64,000 bases of DNA, taken from assembly GCF_000276665.1 (NCBI RefSeq), contig NW_004955518.1, positions 2,924,148 through 2,988,147 on the forward strand, in the 5' to 3' direction. Of the stretch, positions 41,423 to 54,540 are shown piece by piece. The DNA is from Chinchilla lanigera (taxonomy: Eukaryota > Chordata > Mammalia > Rodentia > Chinchillidae). Numbering within the stretch: position 1 is the stretch's first letter; each line of letters begins with the position of its first letter. The notes beneath the pieces are model-generated. The model worked only from the letters and a program-made list of their open reading frames with translations, did not search any database and was not told the origin of the DNA. The position numbers and the translations under genes are program-made.

Positions 41423-43865
41423 TTTTAAGTCAGTATTTTTTTGTTTGTTGGTTTATTGGTGCTTTTACTTATACTTATTCAGTGAATCTAGTTTCTTAGC
41501 TAAGTGTTTATAGAATGACTTACAAAATATGACTTTCAGGGAAAGTTCTTTGTTCCCTTTGAAGACCTATCTTTCCTAGGCACTTATGACTACTCCTAAC
41601 TCTGATCCAGTTTTAGTAATTTATTGCAGTGTAACAAGCTTCTCCAGAACTGAGTCTTCAGAACGGTAGTGATGTAGTGTTTCTACGAATCTGGGTAGAT
41701 TGGGTTAAACTGGGCTGCTTCTGCTCCACAGATGTCAACTTGAATTACATACTCATTCAACGAGAGGTGGGCACAGTGCAGTATCGAAGACTTCTAAGTT
41801 GATTGCCTGAGACTTGGTACAGTTGGACTGGTGTACCCTATTCTCTCTGTGTGGTCTCTTTCCAGTGTGCTTTCATCAGTTAGGGTCAGGCCAAGTATAT
41901 TTACTTTTCCAAAAAGAACACAGGTTTATAGACCTCTTCAGGTCACTTCAGTTGCAATCGGTTGGTCACATCAGGTTATAGGGCCATCCCAGATTCAAGG
42001 ACAGGGGAAATAAAATAGGCTGTACTTTTTGATAAGACCAGCTTCGTGCATATAACAAGGTAGAAAGAGTTGTTGGCAGTCATCCTCAGAGTCTACTACA
42101 ATCACTTTAAACCACTCTTGGTGCTTGAGATTTTTCTGATAGCGTAGCCTAGAAGATTGAACTAGTTGATCACTGTGTTGGCCATGTAACTTAGCATCCT
42201 AGCTGAAACATTTTTGAAAGTAAAAAGGAACTTTAAAAAAAAAATATGCCTGGACTCTTAAATATAAGAGGATTGTTTGCAGAAAACTGGGAACTGTAGT
42301 TATCCTAGTTACACTTTTTGGGGGCTTTTCCCATTTCTTGTTTATCATCACCTCAAGGGTACAGACCTTTGATTTTTAAATTTTTTGTGATAAGAAACTC
42401 CTGATAGATTTTCTACCTTGTGTAGAGTCTGGCCTTGATTTTTTTCCTCCTACCTGGGAGGCTGTATTAATAAAGGTTCTCATTTTCCCTAGATTGGCTG
42501 TGACCTCAAGATTCTTATTTTGCCTATGTTAAGGGCTCATAATTCCTTATTATTTTCTGGGTTTTTTTTTTATGCTTTTAATATCTTATTGAGCTTTTGT
42601 AGCTGTTTTCAGTGGGAAATTTGAGGTAGATAACGCACCATTGTAGAGAATAGGAACAAGTTAGTTAATTTACTTGAAATTATCAGAGGAAAAAGAACTG
42701 AAAGAATTGCTGAATATCAAGCTTTTAAAGATTAGTGATCTACAGCTAATACTTTTCCTATTTAACCTTAGTATTATAAATAAATGTGTACTTTCTAGTC
42801 TTTTGATCATGCTGTCTTATTCTTAAATTACTTATTTTCATTCTTCATTGTCTAGATTTCAGTGTTAGAGCTCATGTTTAAAAAATGTTGATGAGTAAAC
42901 TTTACAAAATAGTGCCATTTTGAAAGGACTATTGTAGAACTTTAGTTCTCCTATTAGATTTGTCACTATTTTGTCTATTTAAGATATATGGTTATAATTT
43001 TCTCATATGTGTACTTATGTATGTATATAATTTCTCACAGTGCAGTTGTGGCTTATGTTTACTTTTTGAATTGCTGTACACTGTGAACACATAGGCTGAA
43101 GCATTGACTTACTTACTGGACCATATTTCCCTCTTCTCCTTCCCTCACACTTCTGTATTCCTTCCTTCACTTCTTTGGTGTTGAAATGTAATTTTTAACA
43201 AGTGCACATTTTTGTCTTACTTAATTTGGTCCATCTTGCCCATTTGATGTAAAAAAAAAAATGGTTGCTGTATTACTTTTCTGGTAATTATTTCTTTGGG
43301 TTTCTTATACCTGACCCCTGTCACCTAAATTACCTGTTTGTTGCTTTAATTCTTCCATATAGGTCTTAAAGTGATTTGAAGAGGTCCTGTTTGTTCCTTT
43401 TTGAATCTATGACAGTTTTCTCAGATATTTAGAGGAATTTACTCTTAAGAGAGGTAATTGTTTATATTGGTACGTTAGCATTCTCCTAAATGGTCCTTGT
43501 CGTATGTCGTCAGCACAAAACCAAAGTGATACTCAGATATCATGTATCATTTTTCTTCATATACCTCCCTTCTTTCCCATTGGCTGCCCTAGTAAAGGGA
43601 GGGCTATTCATTTCAGCTGGTGTCAGTTTGAAATTTATTTGGTTGTTCACGATACTCTTTAAAAAAATCATTTCTAGTATAGGACATGAAAATAATAAAT
43701 TAGAGTAAAAGGGCTCAGTCAGGAGAGATCCTTTGAGGAATCTCTGAATAAATAATAACTAAGAATATTTCAAATGTGTCAATTCATATTGGACATTTCT
43801 TTCTAAGTAAAGAAAATTTAGATGGACTACCCTACTGGTAAAGCATATTGTCTCTGCTGTCATTG
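41423..43865. other. Intron 4, about 2.4 kb without SINEs
   Basis: 41580-41960 may be an old DNA-transposon or LTR relic ('agtaatttattgcagtgtaa'); I could not classify it. The remainder is AT-rich and unassigned. Confidence 0.35.
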
Positions 43866-44583
43866 TAGACCGCGTGTGCAGAGGCCAGATCTGTGTTGAT
43901 TTATCCCAGCAAGCCAGCAAAAAGCTTTATGGCGGGACAGTGAATAATCGCAGTGAGCCTGCACCTTTAGCACCCCTGAAGTTCAGGCTGATTTCTGGCC
44001 ATGAGGCTGGAGCCAAACCTGTTCAGCCTGCAGCAGTCAGTGCACCTTCTGCACTGAACTCAGCTGGGAGCTGCTGGATGGAGCCAGCAGTTGTTCTGAG
44101 TTCAGAGCTCGGTTGGCTCTTCTCCAAGATGGCTCCTGACTGATCGCCTCTCCCATGGAAAGGCTGAAGGTGGACCAGCCAGGGCAGTCCATGGCTTTCA
44201 CTGCTCCCTTGCACTGCTACATCTCTTCATAAAGGCCTCTGAGGTTACCAGGAATCACCCTGCGTCAGCAGTTTTGAAACGCGCCTCTCACACAGTGATT
44301 CCCGACTCAGAGGAGGCGCTGCCTGCCACCTTTTTCCTTGAAGTTTCTCTCTGTTCTCCCCATGGGCTTCAGTTCTCACTTCAGATCCTTCTTGAGACCA
44401 GGGGACCCACTTCCTTCCTTCTTCTCTTCCTCCCCTTGCTGCATTCGTTGCTATATTCCAGTGCCCCACAGAGAGGCTCTTTCTCTGCTGCTCACCACGC
44501 CATCTTCCTGGAAGTCATGTGAGTCATACTGGCCTTTATCATATTTCAATAAAATTTAGAAGAAATCTACCACTAGTGTTAGC
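43866..44583. mobile_element. Unclassified LTR-like block
   Basis: GC content rises sharply here. It begins 'tgtagaccgcgtgtgcagag', contains 'tctccaagatggctcctgac' (a phrase style common in retroviral LTRs) and an AATAAA at about 44548, 35 bases before a 'ca'. No retroviral protein is encoded; the 89-codon + frame and - frames lack domains. It may be a solo LTR; direct flanking repeats were not established. Confidence 0.35.
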
Positions 44584-44629
44584 AACTTCATTTAGGTATA
44601 TGCTCAATTCAAGCATTACCAATTATTCC

Positions 44630-44673
44630 TATAGTTCCCTATGTGATTTTATAAAATCACATAGGGAACTATA
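44630..44673. repeat. Perfect 44-bp palindrome, no spacer
   Basis: The left arm 44630-44651 (tatagttccctatgtgatttta) and right arm 44652-44673 are exact reverse complements, 22 bases each, without a loop. It lies about 50 bases after the LTR-like block. Confidence 0.98.
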
Positions 44674-44875
44674 TGATCTGAGTTAGTAGGCATCTTCCCT
44701 GAGTCCTTTAAAATAAGAATATTTTTGTATCCATTCTATTTTGTAATTTAGTGCAATATAAATTAGTGGAAACAAAAAGACACCCGGGTACCAGTGTAAC
44801 GTTCATGGATATTTAACTGTATTGGTGTTAGTTAATACTTTCATTTATTAATTGGCCAGTTTTCAAATACTTTTT

Positions 44876-45053
44876 TTGCTTTCTTTCTTTTTTTTTTTTT
44901 TTTTTTTTTTTTTTTGAGATAGGGTCTTGCTGTGCAGTTCAGGCTGGCCTTGAGCTCACTTTGTAGCCCAGGCTGGCCTTGGACTCACAACGATCCTCTT
45001 GCTTCAGCCTCCCAAGTGCTGGGATTACAGGCGTGCACCACCATGCCTGGCTC
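44876..45053 (-). repeat. B1 SINE (antisense) with target duplication
   Basis: Long poly-T, 'gagatagggtcttgctgtgc' to 'gcaccaccatgcctggc'. 'tcaaatactttt' occurs on both sides. Confidence 0.96.
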
Positions 45054-45212
45054 AAATACTTTTCATTTCCAATGGATTCTTTATGTATATATTCTTATGC
45101 TTCAAGTCTTTTAATGGTTCATAGATATGTGCCTGTCCAGTGACTGTGTAAAATAAGACTTTTAAATAATAACTTCACATTTTGTCTTATAAAACACTAT
45201 AATACAAAGTAA

Positions 45213-45835
45213 TCAATATGTGTCTTGAAGGATATAGAAAATAAATCTATTAGTGTGTAGATGTGTGGGTGCTGTTTTTATCACAGTTGCTGTGTGGTAT
45301 AATTTCAAGTGAGGAATTATAATGCCCTCAGCCTTGCCTCTGTTGCTGAGAATTGTTTTTGCTATTCTAGGTCTCTTCTGGTTCCAAAAGAATTTTAGGA
45401 ATGTTTTCTCTAGTTTGATGAGGTATGCTGATGTTATTTTGATTGGGACTGCTTTAAATCCGTGTAACAATTTTAGGAGTGTAGTCATTTTCACTGTGTT
45501 GGTTCTTCCTATCCATGAGCAAGAGCTATCCTTTGATCTCCTTTTTCAGAGTACTGTCATTTTCAAAGTACAGAACTTGTACTTCGTTAGATTGATTCCT
45601 AAGTATTTTGTGTTTTTGGATGCTATTTTGAAGGATGTGGTTTCCTTAATTTCTCTCTCAGTGAGTTTGTTGTTTGTGCACAAGATTGATTTTTGAATGT
45701 TGATTTTGTGTCTAGCTACACTACTGAATTTGGTTAGAGATCACTTTCAAGTTATTTCCAGTTGGTAGCTGTGTATTTCTTCCAGATTTAATTCAGTAAT
45801 GATTCTGTGCATGAATGAGGACAATCTGGTTCACG
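45213..45835 (-). mobile_element. L1 LINE ORF2 C-terminal fragment (antisense)
   Basis: The - frame 45494-45213 (93 codons) has the L1 ORF2 signature, including the short motif KRPRIAK followed by an I-L-S and a H-L-K-L-Y-H region. The + text 'ttgctattctaggtctcttc' is a typical reversed L1 phrase. The rest of the block to 45835 is broken ORF2. Not functional. Confidence 0.85.
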
Positions 45836-46049
45836 TAAGTTTCTTTCCCAGCTAGACTCCCTTACCCTTCAGTCACTCCCTTTCCCTCTTGTTGTTGTGG
45901 CCCCACAAATCTCTGGAATGGGTTCTCTGCCCTGGTCTTTTCTTTCAGCATGTTCAGTAGGCAGGACTCAGTTCCTTTTTGGTTAATTGTGGCTTCTCGC
46001 ATTATTATGAGCTAAGTGTAGTCCTAGTCTAATGAGTGAGGATGGTGGT

Positions 46050-46562
46050 CTTCAATATTTTGCCCATTTTCAAGCCTTATGCCCACTTGTCAAGTTTCCC
46101 ACTGAGTTCTTTGGGTCCAGTTTAACGACAGTGTTGCGTAGTGATTAGGAACTTGGCATTTTGAAGGTTGCTTGCTAGCTGTGTGACTGTAGGGAAGTTG
46201 CCTAACTCTCTGGGTCCTGATTTCTTCACCTGTGAAATAAGAGCTCTAATACTACCCACCTTTGCCTGTTAGAATAAATTATGCTAACAAACGTTTCAAA
46301 ATATCAGTGATTTAACCACATTTTTTTTCTCTTTCTAAAGGAAGTTCCAGGATAAGAAACTCAGGTTTTAAGCTAGGTCTTAGCCTTGCCCTAATGGCTA
46401 TGTGTAGTGTGTAGATGGGATGGCCTACACACTAATGGCCTTCATTTAACATTATTTCACCTGTTTTCAACATTTTACTGATGGCCTTCGTTTAACATTA
46501 TTTCACCCATTTTCAACCTCATGTCTTTGGTGCAACTTCTTCCTGAGTTCTTTGGGTCCAGT
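46050..46562. repeat. Local triplicated segment around a MIR
   Basis: 'cccattttcaa...ctgagttctttgggtccagt' appears at 46065-46122 and 46506-46563. A shorter neighbour ('ccttcatttaacattatttc') at 46438 is repeated at 46486. Arms tagtgtgtag/ctacacacta (46405-46414, 46425-46434) form a hairpin. Confidence 0.6.
46130..46290 (+). repeat. MIR SINE
   Basis: 'gtagtgattaggaacttggc', 'gctagctgtgtgactgtagg', 'gaagttgcctaactctctgg' and 'cttcacctgtgaaataag' match MIR well. Confidence 0.85.
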
Positions 46563-47193
46563 CTGAAGGCATTATTACACAGTGGTGGTGCCATGGCCAG
46601 CCCTTTGCCATCATTAACTTAAGGCTTCCATCTTCAAGGTGGTCCACCTATCCATCATATCTACATCTCAGTTACCAAAATGGGGTAAGAGGGAGAAAGC
46701 AAAGGGGCTACAGCAGCTTTATTACTGGTTTTAAGAATAACTCAAAAGTCACGCTCTGCTTAGATTCCATTGGGCAAAATTGATAATTTGGTCACAGCTA
46801 GCAGCCACAGAACAATGGAAAACATACAGGGTTGTTCAGAGTCCAGTTGCCACCTAAATGGTTTGGTTTTTAACAAAGGAGAGAATGCACATTGAATAAG
46901 TAATTAGCAGTCTCTACCCAGCACCTCATGAGCTTTTGTGTTTGGCACCTTGAAGAGATAATGCATATAAATAGTGCTATACCTGATAATGAGTAACACC
47001 TTAGCGAATGTATCTTCCCTTTTAAAAGATCAGATGCTCAGCACCTCCCACTTTTTAAAAAACTCATTCACATACTTTCGCAGAGGAGTGATCTTTTATA
47101 ATACCTGAATCTTACAGAAATCATCATACATGATTCCCTTGCAGAAAAGAAGTAGATCGGTGGGAGCATTTATTTGTTGGGAAAACCATTTCT
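46563..47193. other. Intron 4, nothing recognised
   Basis: Unassigned AT-rich intron. Confidence 0.5.
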
Positions 47194-47286
47194 TTTCTTT
47201 TTTTTTTTTTTCCCATGCCAGGCATCAAACTCACGACCTTGCGTTTGCTAGGCAAGCAGTATGCCGCTGAGCTAAACCTCCAGCCC
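47194..47286 (-). repeat. ID-like SINE (antisense) with target duplication
   Basis: Poly-T, 'ccatgccaggcatcaaactc' to 'gagctaaacctccagccc'. 'ggaaaaccatttct' flanks it on both sides. Confidence 0.95.
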
Positions 47287-48550
47287 CAGGAAAACCATTT
47301 CTGTTGAAGAGGTTTTAGCTTTTTACTCCATTAGTAATTTATAACATTGGAGAGTTGCTAAGTCTTTTTTTTACTTTGAAATCCTCAACTGCTTTTTTCC
47401 CCTTTGCCTTGAACCTGCCTTGAAACAAATGTTTGATTCTAAAAATGAAATGAGCTAAAAGTAATTCTTTTAACATTTTTTGAATACATATTTTAGTTAA
47501 ATGGAGAGTTTGGAGTGATACAGAATAAAGCTTAGGAATGATTTTACTTAATGTGTACATACCCTTGGCTTCACTAAACATCTCAGTGTTAACTGCCAAA
47601 TTTATATGTATTTTATATAAACATGTTTTTTTCTTATGTATTCATCCTCTCGTGAATTTTATACACTGCGTGTAATATACACAATAATGCTTTGTTCAGT
47701 AATAGCAAAGATACAGTGTAGTTGAACCTCCTTTTTCTCTTCTCTCATTAAGTACTATCTGTCTGATACTTGGCTAATGTAGGTTGTCATTGAGACACAA
47801 AGAAAAGGGGCAGAGAATATAACTGGGAACCAAAATGGCATTTTAACATAGTCTGCTTCCCGTTTTCGGGGTTTTTTGAGGGGAAGGGGACTGTATTTAA
47901 CAACTAGATACACAGTATGTACTCTGTATGTACCTATGGTTGTATTTTACTTTTGTTTTAGAAATAAACCACCTATGACTTTTAGCTGTTGTACAGCATG
48001 GTGACTGTAGTTAATAACAATGTATACTTTAACATATTCTCCTGCCAAAAAATATGTGATTTAAGATATAGCTGGATTAGCCATTCTGTGATGCATACAC
48101 GCAATATTTCACAACATTATGTTCTGTACCATAAATATATGCTGTTTTTGTTGATTTAAAGATAATTTTTAAAAAGAAAGAAAACACTCTAAACAGTTAC
48201 CTATAAGTTGTAAATTCTTTGGTGTTTCTAGTAATTCTCTAAACTGAAATTAATTTTTCATTCATACATGGCTATGCATAGTCTTTTTTTCTGTCTGTGG
48301 GGATTTCTTTTAAAATATCCATACATATATAGAAAAAAATACTTAAAAATCAAAATAGTTTTGTTAGAACATATGATTGTAATTTCTGCATACTTTAATT
48401 TTTTAAATATAAGTAACTTCATCAAATGGTATTACTAAGGAAAACACAAAATGACTTAATTCTTTGTAAAACCATATTAAGTGATGGAAGATTATCAGAT
48501 TCAAGCAACTAATTGAGTGAAAAGTAGAATCATTCAGCATTTCTTAAGAA
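47287..48550. other. Intron 4, nothing recognised
   Basis: AT-rich; the 86-codon - frame at 47339 has no recognisable domain. Confidence 0.5.
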
Positions 48551-48712
48551 TTCTAGCTGGGTGTGGTGGTGCACACCTGTAATCCCAGTTTTTGGAGGCT
48601 GAGGCAGGAGGATCGTGGTGAGTTGGAGACCAGCCTGGGCTACAAAGTGAGCTCAAGGCTAGCCTGAACTGCATAATGAGACCCTGTCTCAAAAAGACCA
48701 AAAAAAAAAAAT
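48551..48712 (+). repeat. B1 SINE
   Basis: 'tagctgggtgtggtggtgca' to 'gtctcaaaaagaccaaaaaa'. 'aattcta' occurs at both ends. Confidence 0.96.
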
Positions 48713-48934
48713 TCTAAAACATTAATGAACATCTATTACAGCAAGCAAAATCAGTGGGGCACAAGAATAAATTTTAGACTTGCTTAATCCTACTCCTTCA
48801 TAGTATAGGAAAATTTGTAATATACATCCTAGAGGACAATAATCAAAATTACTTTTCAAAAGTGATCCTATCTTTGAAAAGGAATTTCTAAGAATTATCT
48901 AGATATTTTTAATTGTGAAAATTTGCATTTATTT

Positions 48935-49052
48935 ATTTAATCTTTTTGAGATGGGTCTCACTGTGCAGTTCAGGCTAGTCTTGAACTCGCGATGATCCTC
49001 CTGCCTCAGCCTCCTGAGTGCTGGGATTACAGGTGTGTACCACCACGCCCAT
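48935..49052 (-). repeat. B1 SINE (antisense), without the internal duplication
   Basis: 'aatctttttgagatgggtct' to 'gtaccaccacgcccatc'. One copy of the usual repeated segment is absent, as in the 33903 element. Confidence 0.92.
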
Positions 49053-49788
49053 CTTGAAAACTTGCTTTTAAATCTTACTAAATCTTCTGGAATCTTGGAT
49101 TTGGAAAAATGTATCATGCTGTTAGGTTAACTATGTTATATTTTATGGTAGGGAGCAGCATTTTAAGGGACATGTAATAAAGAAGTATGATTGCCTCATT
49201 TTTTAAATAACCAATTCAGTAAAATAACTAATGTTGAAATAGAACTATAGTTTTAGTACTTTACATACAAAAGACTAAAGTTCTACTTTCTTACAGGTAG
49301 AAATTTTTAAGTAAATATAGGCCATTTATAACACTTTATGAGATACATATCAGTGATTTTTGTTTACTATAAATTCTTGACCTGTTGTGTATTTTTGTTA
49401 TAAAAAAAATAGTCACCTCTTTATTAGGCACATTTTAGATTTCGTCTAAGTTTTCTCTATCCAGCATGCATTCCTTTAATATTACTCTCTTGGTGTTTAT
49501 CAATAAAGCAATTAATTTTAACATTATTAGCATAATCATTATTTAAGCTAATAATTAAACATAATGATTAGGAATATAAATCTGCTGCAGGTCATATATT
49601 TCAAAACTAGATACAAGTTATTTTTAACTTGCCTGCTATTTTAGATAGTTCATATTACAGTTCTGCTTTATTAGCAAGGGTAATTATGATTTAGATGCTA
49701 TATTTTTAACCCCGACTAACATCATTGCATTTTAAGGTATTTATCATAACTTACTAGATAGGCAAATCTCTTAAGATTGTACTATCAC
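49053..49788. other. Intron 4, nothing recognised
   Basis: Very AT-rich intron. Confidence 0.5.
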
Positions 49789-49858
49789 CAGGGATATAGC
49801 TCAGTAGCACAGCATCTACCTGGAAAGTCCTGAGTTTGATTCCCGGTACAAAAAAAAA
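49789..49858 (+). repeat. ID-like SINE (sense) with target duplication
   Basis: 'ccagggatatagctcagtag' and 'ctgagtttgattcccggtac' with an A9 tail. 'attgtactatcac' flanks it on both sides. The middle of the body is shortened. Confidence 0.94.
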
Positions 49859-49888
49859 ATTGTACTATCACATATATTATTTTCACAG

Positions 49889-49931
49889 ATTTTAAACTGC
49901 TGATAAGATAGTTTAAACTGCTGATAAGACA
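49889..49931 (+). repeat. Short tandem duplication
   Basis: 'tttaaactgctgataaga' occurs twice in a row, about 22 bases apart. Confidence 0.9.
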
Positions 49932-50012
49932 GGTGTGATGTTTATTTCACTTTTTTAGCTTTTTACATGAGGCTGGAAAGTAAGTCCAAAAAGACTCATA
50001 TGTCTTTTCGCT

Positions 50013-50097
50013 TTTTGTTTTTGGCAGTATCGGGTATTGAACCCATGGCCTTCTGAATGCTAGGCAAACTCTAGCATTGATGCACACCCCCAGACCC
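50013..50097 (-). repeat. ID-like SINE relic (antisense)
   Basis: 'gcagtatcgggtattgaacc' to 'gcacacccccagaccc'; diverged. Confidence 0.7.
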
Positions 50098-50329
50098 ATC
50101 ATATATATTTTTAAACTAATAAAATGAAATCTGTGTTTAGCTGTAGCAACTTAAAGCATATTTTTTATAATATTTATAAGATTTCATTGCAGTAGTAAGG
50201 ATGTGTTAAAAGTTTTCTGTTTTGCTCATGTCTTAGCTTGGTGTGAAGATACTTTTGAAATGCATGTGATAATCAGTGCTTTGAAAGCCTATAAGGGGAT
50301 GAGGCATTTTACATACACCTCAGCCTTTA

Positions 50330-50490
50330 GGCTTTATAAAAAGCCCTATCAAATAATTATTATCCTTATTGTACTGTAAGAATGTTCAAATTTTTATTTT
50401 TATTTTATTTTATTTTTTTCAAATTTTTAAAAGTTAAGATCTTGCTTATGGCTCTGAAAGCAAGTTAAAGTTAGATTCCAAAACCCATAT
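50330..50490 (-). repeat. MIR SINE (antisense)
   Basis: 'aataattattatccttattg' then, beyond an inserted T-rich run, 'gttaagatcttgcttatggc' resembles reversed MIR. Confidence 0.5.
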
Positions 50491-50670
50491 GAATTTCATT
50501 GTACCACATTTTTTCCTCATAATGTATTAGTTCTGTGGATTGTACAAGTCTTAAAAAGTTGCCCTGCTTTTCAGCAAACTTGATATATAAAAATTTAGAC
50601 TCACAAATGGACAGATTTGGAATATTTGTTAGTCTAGTGCAACAGATAATTCACCTCATGTTCTTTAAGT

Positions 50671-50692
50671 GACATGACATGACATGACATGA
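50671..50692 (+). repeat. (TGACA)n microsatellite
   Basis: Four and a half tandem copies of a pentamer. Confidence 0.95.
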
Positions 50693-51015
50693 AAAATATT
50701 ACTGGCTTTTCCAAAATTCAGTTTTTCACTTAACACTTTATAAATACTTACACTATGAGATGATATCAAGTGAGACAAACCTGTATTTTGATATTCTGTA
50801 TTCACACCTCTTCATGAATACCTGTTTTGTGCCAGGAACTAGGTGTTTGGGATGTAAGTGGCCCAAAAAGATCTGAGAAAGACATTCTTAAGGGACCAGA
50901 AACAAAAATACTATGAAAGCTTCATCCATACTTATAATGCACATTTTATATGACTTCTTGAGTTTCTTGAATAGAAGGTATTTCTGATTTTTTTTAAAAA
51001 AGACACTGAAGTTAA

Positions 51016-51181
51016 AAACTAGCCCAGCATGGTATACACGTTTGTAATCCCTACTTCGGGGAGGCCAAGGCAGGAAGATCCCCGTGAGTTCGAGGCAGTG
51101 GAAGCCTGACCTATCTTGTGAATTCAAGGCCAGCCCAGACTGTATAGCAAGACCCTGTCTCAAAAACCAAAAACAAACAAA
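51016..51181 (+). repeat. B1 SINE, diverged
   Basis: 'tagcccagcatggtatacac', 'gaggccaaggcaggaagatc' and 'gaccctgtctcaaaaacc'. Confidence 0.88.
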
Positions 51182-51261
51182 ACTAACTATTTTCTGTGCA
51201 ATTGCAGCACAATACTTAGGCACTTGAATATGTATATCCAAAAGCAAGTAATTTTGAATTT

Positions 51262-51434
51262 TTATTTATTTTTTTATTTTTAATTTTTTGGTCTTTTTCA
51301 GATAGGGTCTCGCTATGCAGTTCAGGCTGGCCTTGAGCTCACTTTGTAGCCCAGGCTGGTCTGGAGCGCACAATGATCCTCCTGCCTCAGCCTCCCAAGT
51401 GCTGGGATTGCAGGTGTGCGCCACCACGCCTTAT
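51262..51434 (-). repeat. B1 SINE (antisense)
   Basis: 'gtctttttcagatagggtct' to 'tgcgccaccacgcctt'. 'ttgaattt' occurs at both ends. Confidence 0.94.
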
Positions 51435-53329
51435 TTGAATTTAAATAAGTACATTTATAAAAAGTTACAAGAGTAACCAAAATTTCCTTTGTTATTAAGT
51501 TATATCACAGTACTGTGATTTATCAGAAGCTTGAGAAGGAATTAAGTGCATCAAGATATGATTTGTTTAGAGATGCTGCATAAAAATGAATCTGATTTTT
51601 AGTGGTTTCTAACAATACTAACTTCGTTATGAAAAGTTAAGTTCTGTGTTTTGTGAGTTGATTCAGAAACCTTACTTGCATGATTACTAAGGAGATTTGC
51701 TCAGCTACATCTCCTGTAAAAAAGATGTGTCAGGGCTATTTTTATTATCTACAATGAAATCTTGTTAGAGAAAATCTGGCTTTGACATTAAATCACAACC
51801 ATTTTTTTCATAGTCGAAGACCAAATGCCAAGGAAACATCAACTTATAAATTTGAGAGGTATATAAACAGTTCAGTTGTAGTGAATGTTATGTTTTCCTC
51901 TGTGGTTCCTTTGAGGCTTGATTAAACTGTTTATTGAAAGTACTTAAGATAATTTGATATTTTGGTAGAAACACTTTTTCTTGGTATACATAACAAAAAA
52001 TTACATGTTTAATGTGGAGTTCATTGTTGTTGTTTAATGAGAATTTCTTAAAGGACTTTGCTGCATGATAGGTTTACAAGGTTCCTTGTAGTATGTACAG
52101 CCAATTTTGATATTACCTTAGGTGTTGTAAATGCAAGTCACATATAGTTCCAGAAAGGATATTAGTTAGCTTTACTCATTCTAAGTTTTTATGAGTAATC
52201 AAAATTTTGGAATGGATCCTGATTTATCTGTGTAACCTCAGCCAAGATTTTTAAAATACCTTTTGTTAAAGGTTGTTAAGATTGAGATTTAGTTGTCAGT
52301 TTTAATTTAATTTCAAAGGAGCAAATTTAAGATATAACCAGTTCTAAATGAAGAATGAGTACAGAGAAAGGATTTAGGTGTTTTTCTATTGGGGCCGGCT
52401 TGGGATGGGGAATGGACTCATATTTAAAGTTCAGTTTGTATTGTACATTTATTTTATAGAAACAGCCATATGTAAAATGATTTAAAAAATGTTTAGTTAC
52501 CATGAAGAAATCAACATAACTTGTGAGTCTAAGATTGAGCATTTGGATAAATATTGAAAATAATCAATGAAGTTCTTTCATAAGAATCTTTAGTGATACT
52601 CATTTAATATTTTTGAGCTGCAAAAAAGTAATAAATATATAGGATGATTGTGAAAATGGATGCTTTTGCTCTAATGCCATGTACCCTGTTGAAACTAAGT
52701 TATCCATGCTATACTGGAGTTCAGTTGTGCAAAGAAATGAATTTGCTGATTTCTGTCAGTTGCAAGACCAGCCAGGGCTATTGTAGCCTGTCGTGGGTTA
52801 CCTCAATGTATAGTATAGGTGTTATGCAAAATCATCAAGTGGTACTATTTGTTTTTAAAGTGACACATGTAACTTTTTATTATAATTAGTAATACAAGCA
52901 AAGAAGCTGATAGTGTTATCTTTTATTGTCATCAACAGTTTTCTAGGAATTTTCAGCAAAATATCAATTCAGCTGTAATTTTAGTATGAAATACAAGCAC
53001 TGTGAATAAGCTTTTGGTGCCAGCTATTAAAAATCAAATGAATAGCTTTAATACCTTTTTACAATATCATTTTGTTTCACTCTAGCAGTTTAAGGTAAAG
53101 CTGCACTTCTGTTTTGCTCATTGGTTAATTTTATCAGTTCAGTTTCTTTGTAGATTTTTGCAATAAATAGAAAGAATGTTAAACCTTACAGCCCCTTAAA
53201 ATATTTTATTACCATTTATTTAAATGAACTATAGATAATATGCATGCTTGTTTTTTGTACAAGTACCCAAGACATAGTGATTGAAAGACAGCTTAAGGAA
53301 AAATGAACAAATAGCAAAAGCATTCAGTT
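51435..53329. other. Intron 4 next to KCTD4, about 1.9 kb with no recognised repeat
   Basis: AT-rich, free of SINEs. It lies 3' of KCTD4 on its strand, so part may be an extended KCTD4 3' untranslated region or regulatory sequence; nothing in it decides this. Confidence 0.45.
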
Positions 53330-53335
53330 TTTATT
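53330..53335 (-). terminator. Candidate KCTD4 polyadenylation signal
   Basis: AATAAA on the - strand (TTTATT on +), about 240 bases after the KCTD4 stop codon and the first such hexamer downstream. Further AATAAA copies occur near 53205-53221, so the 3' untranslated region could end at either place. No transcript evidence is available. Confidence 0.4.
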
Positions 53336-53575
53336 TATAGTATGTAGATGGTTACTGTTTTCATTTTAGGAGAAAGTGATCAGCAGGAGCACCCCAGAGA
53401 AGAGCATCTTAACTGATAGAATTACATACCGTTAGCTCACAGTACTTGATTAGCAGGGCAGCAGGGCTCTATAGTGCAGAGCTAGCTGAGCACGTTATTT
53501 GGGATGCCTTTGATGCTGTGGTTTTCCGAAGCTTGCTGGCTGCATGCTTGTTGCCTTTGTTTGTGAGACAGGTAA

Positions 53576-54540
<965 letters not shown>

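Noticed and set aside
44274..44559. 82- and 73-codon + frames in the LTR-like block
   Set aside because: No domain or family resemblance; overlapping frames in C/T-rich sequence.
53345..53425. Exon-like segment after 'ttttcattttag' on the + strand
   Set aside because: It resembles a splice acceptor, but the encoded residues do not match RAP30 and hit a stop quickly; it is better seen as KCTD4 3' untranslated sequence.
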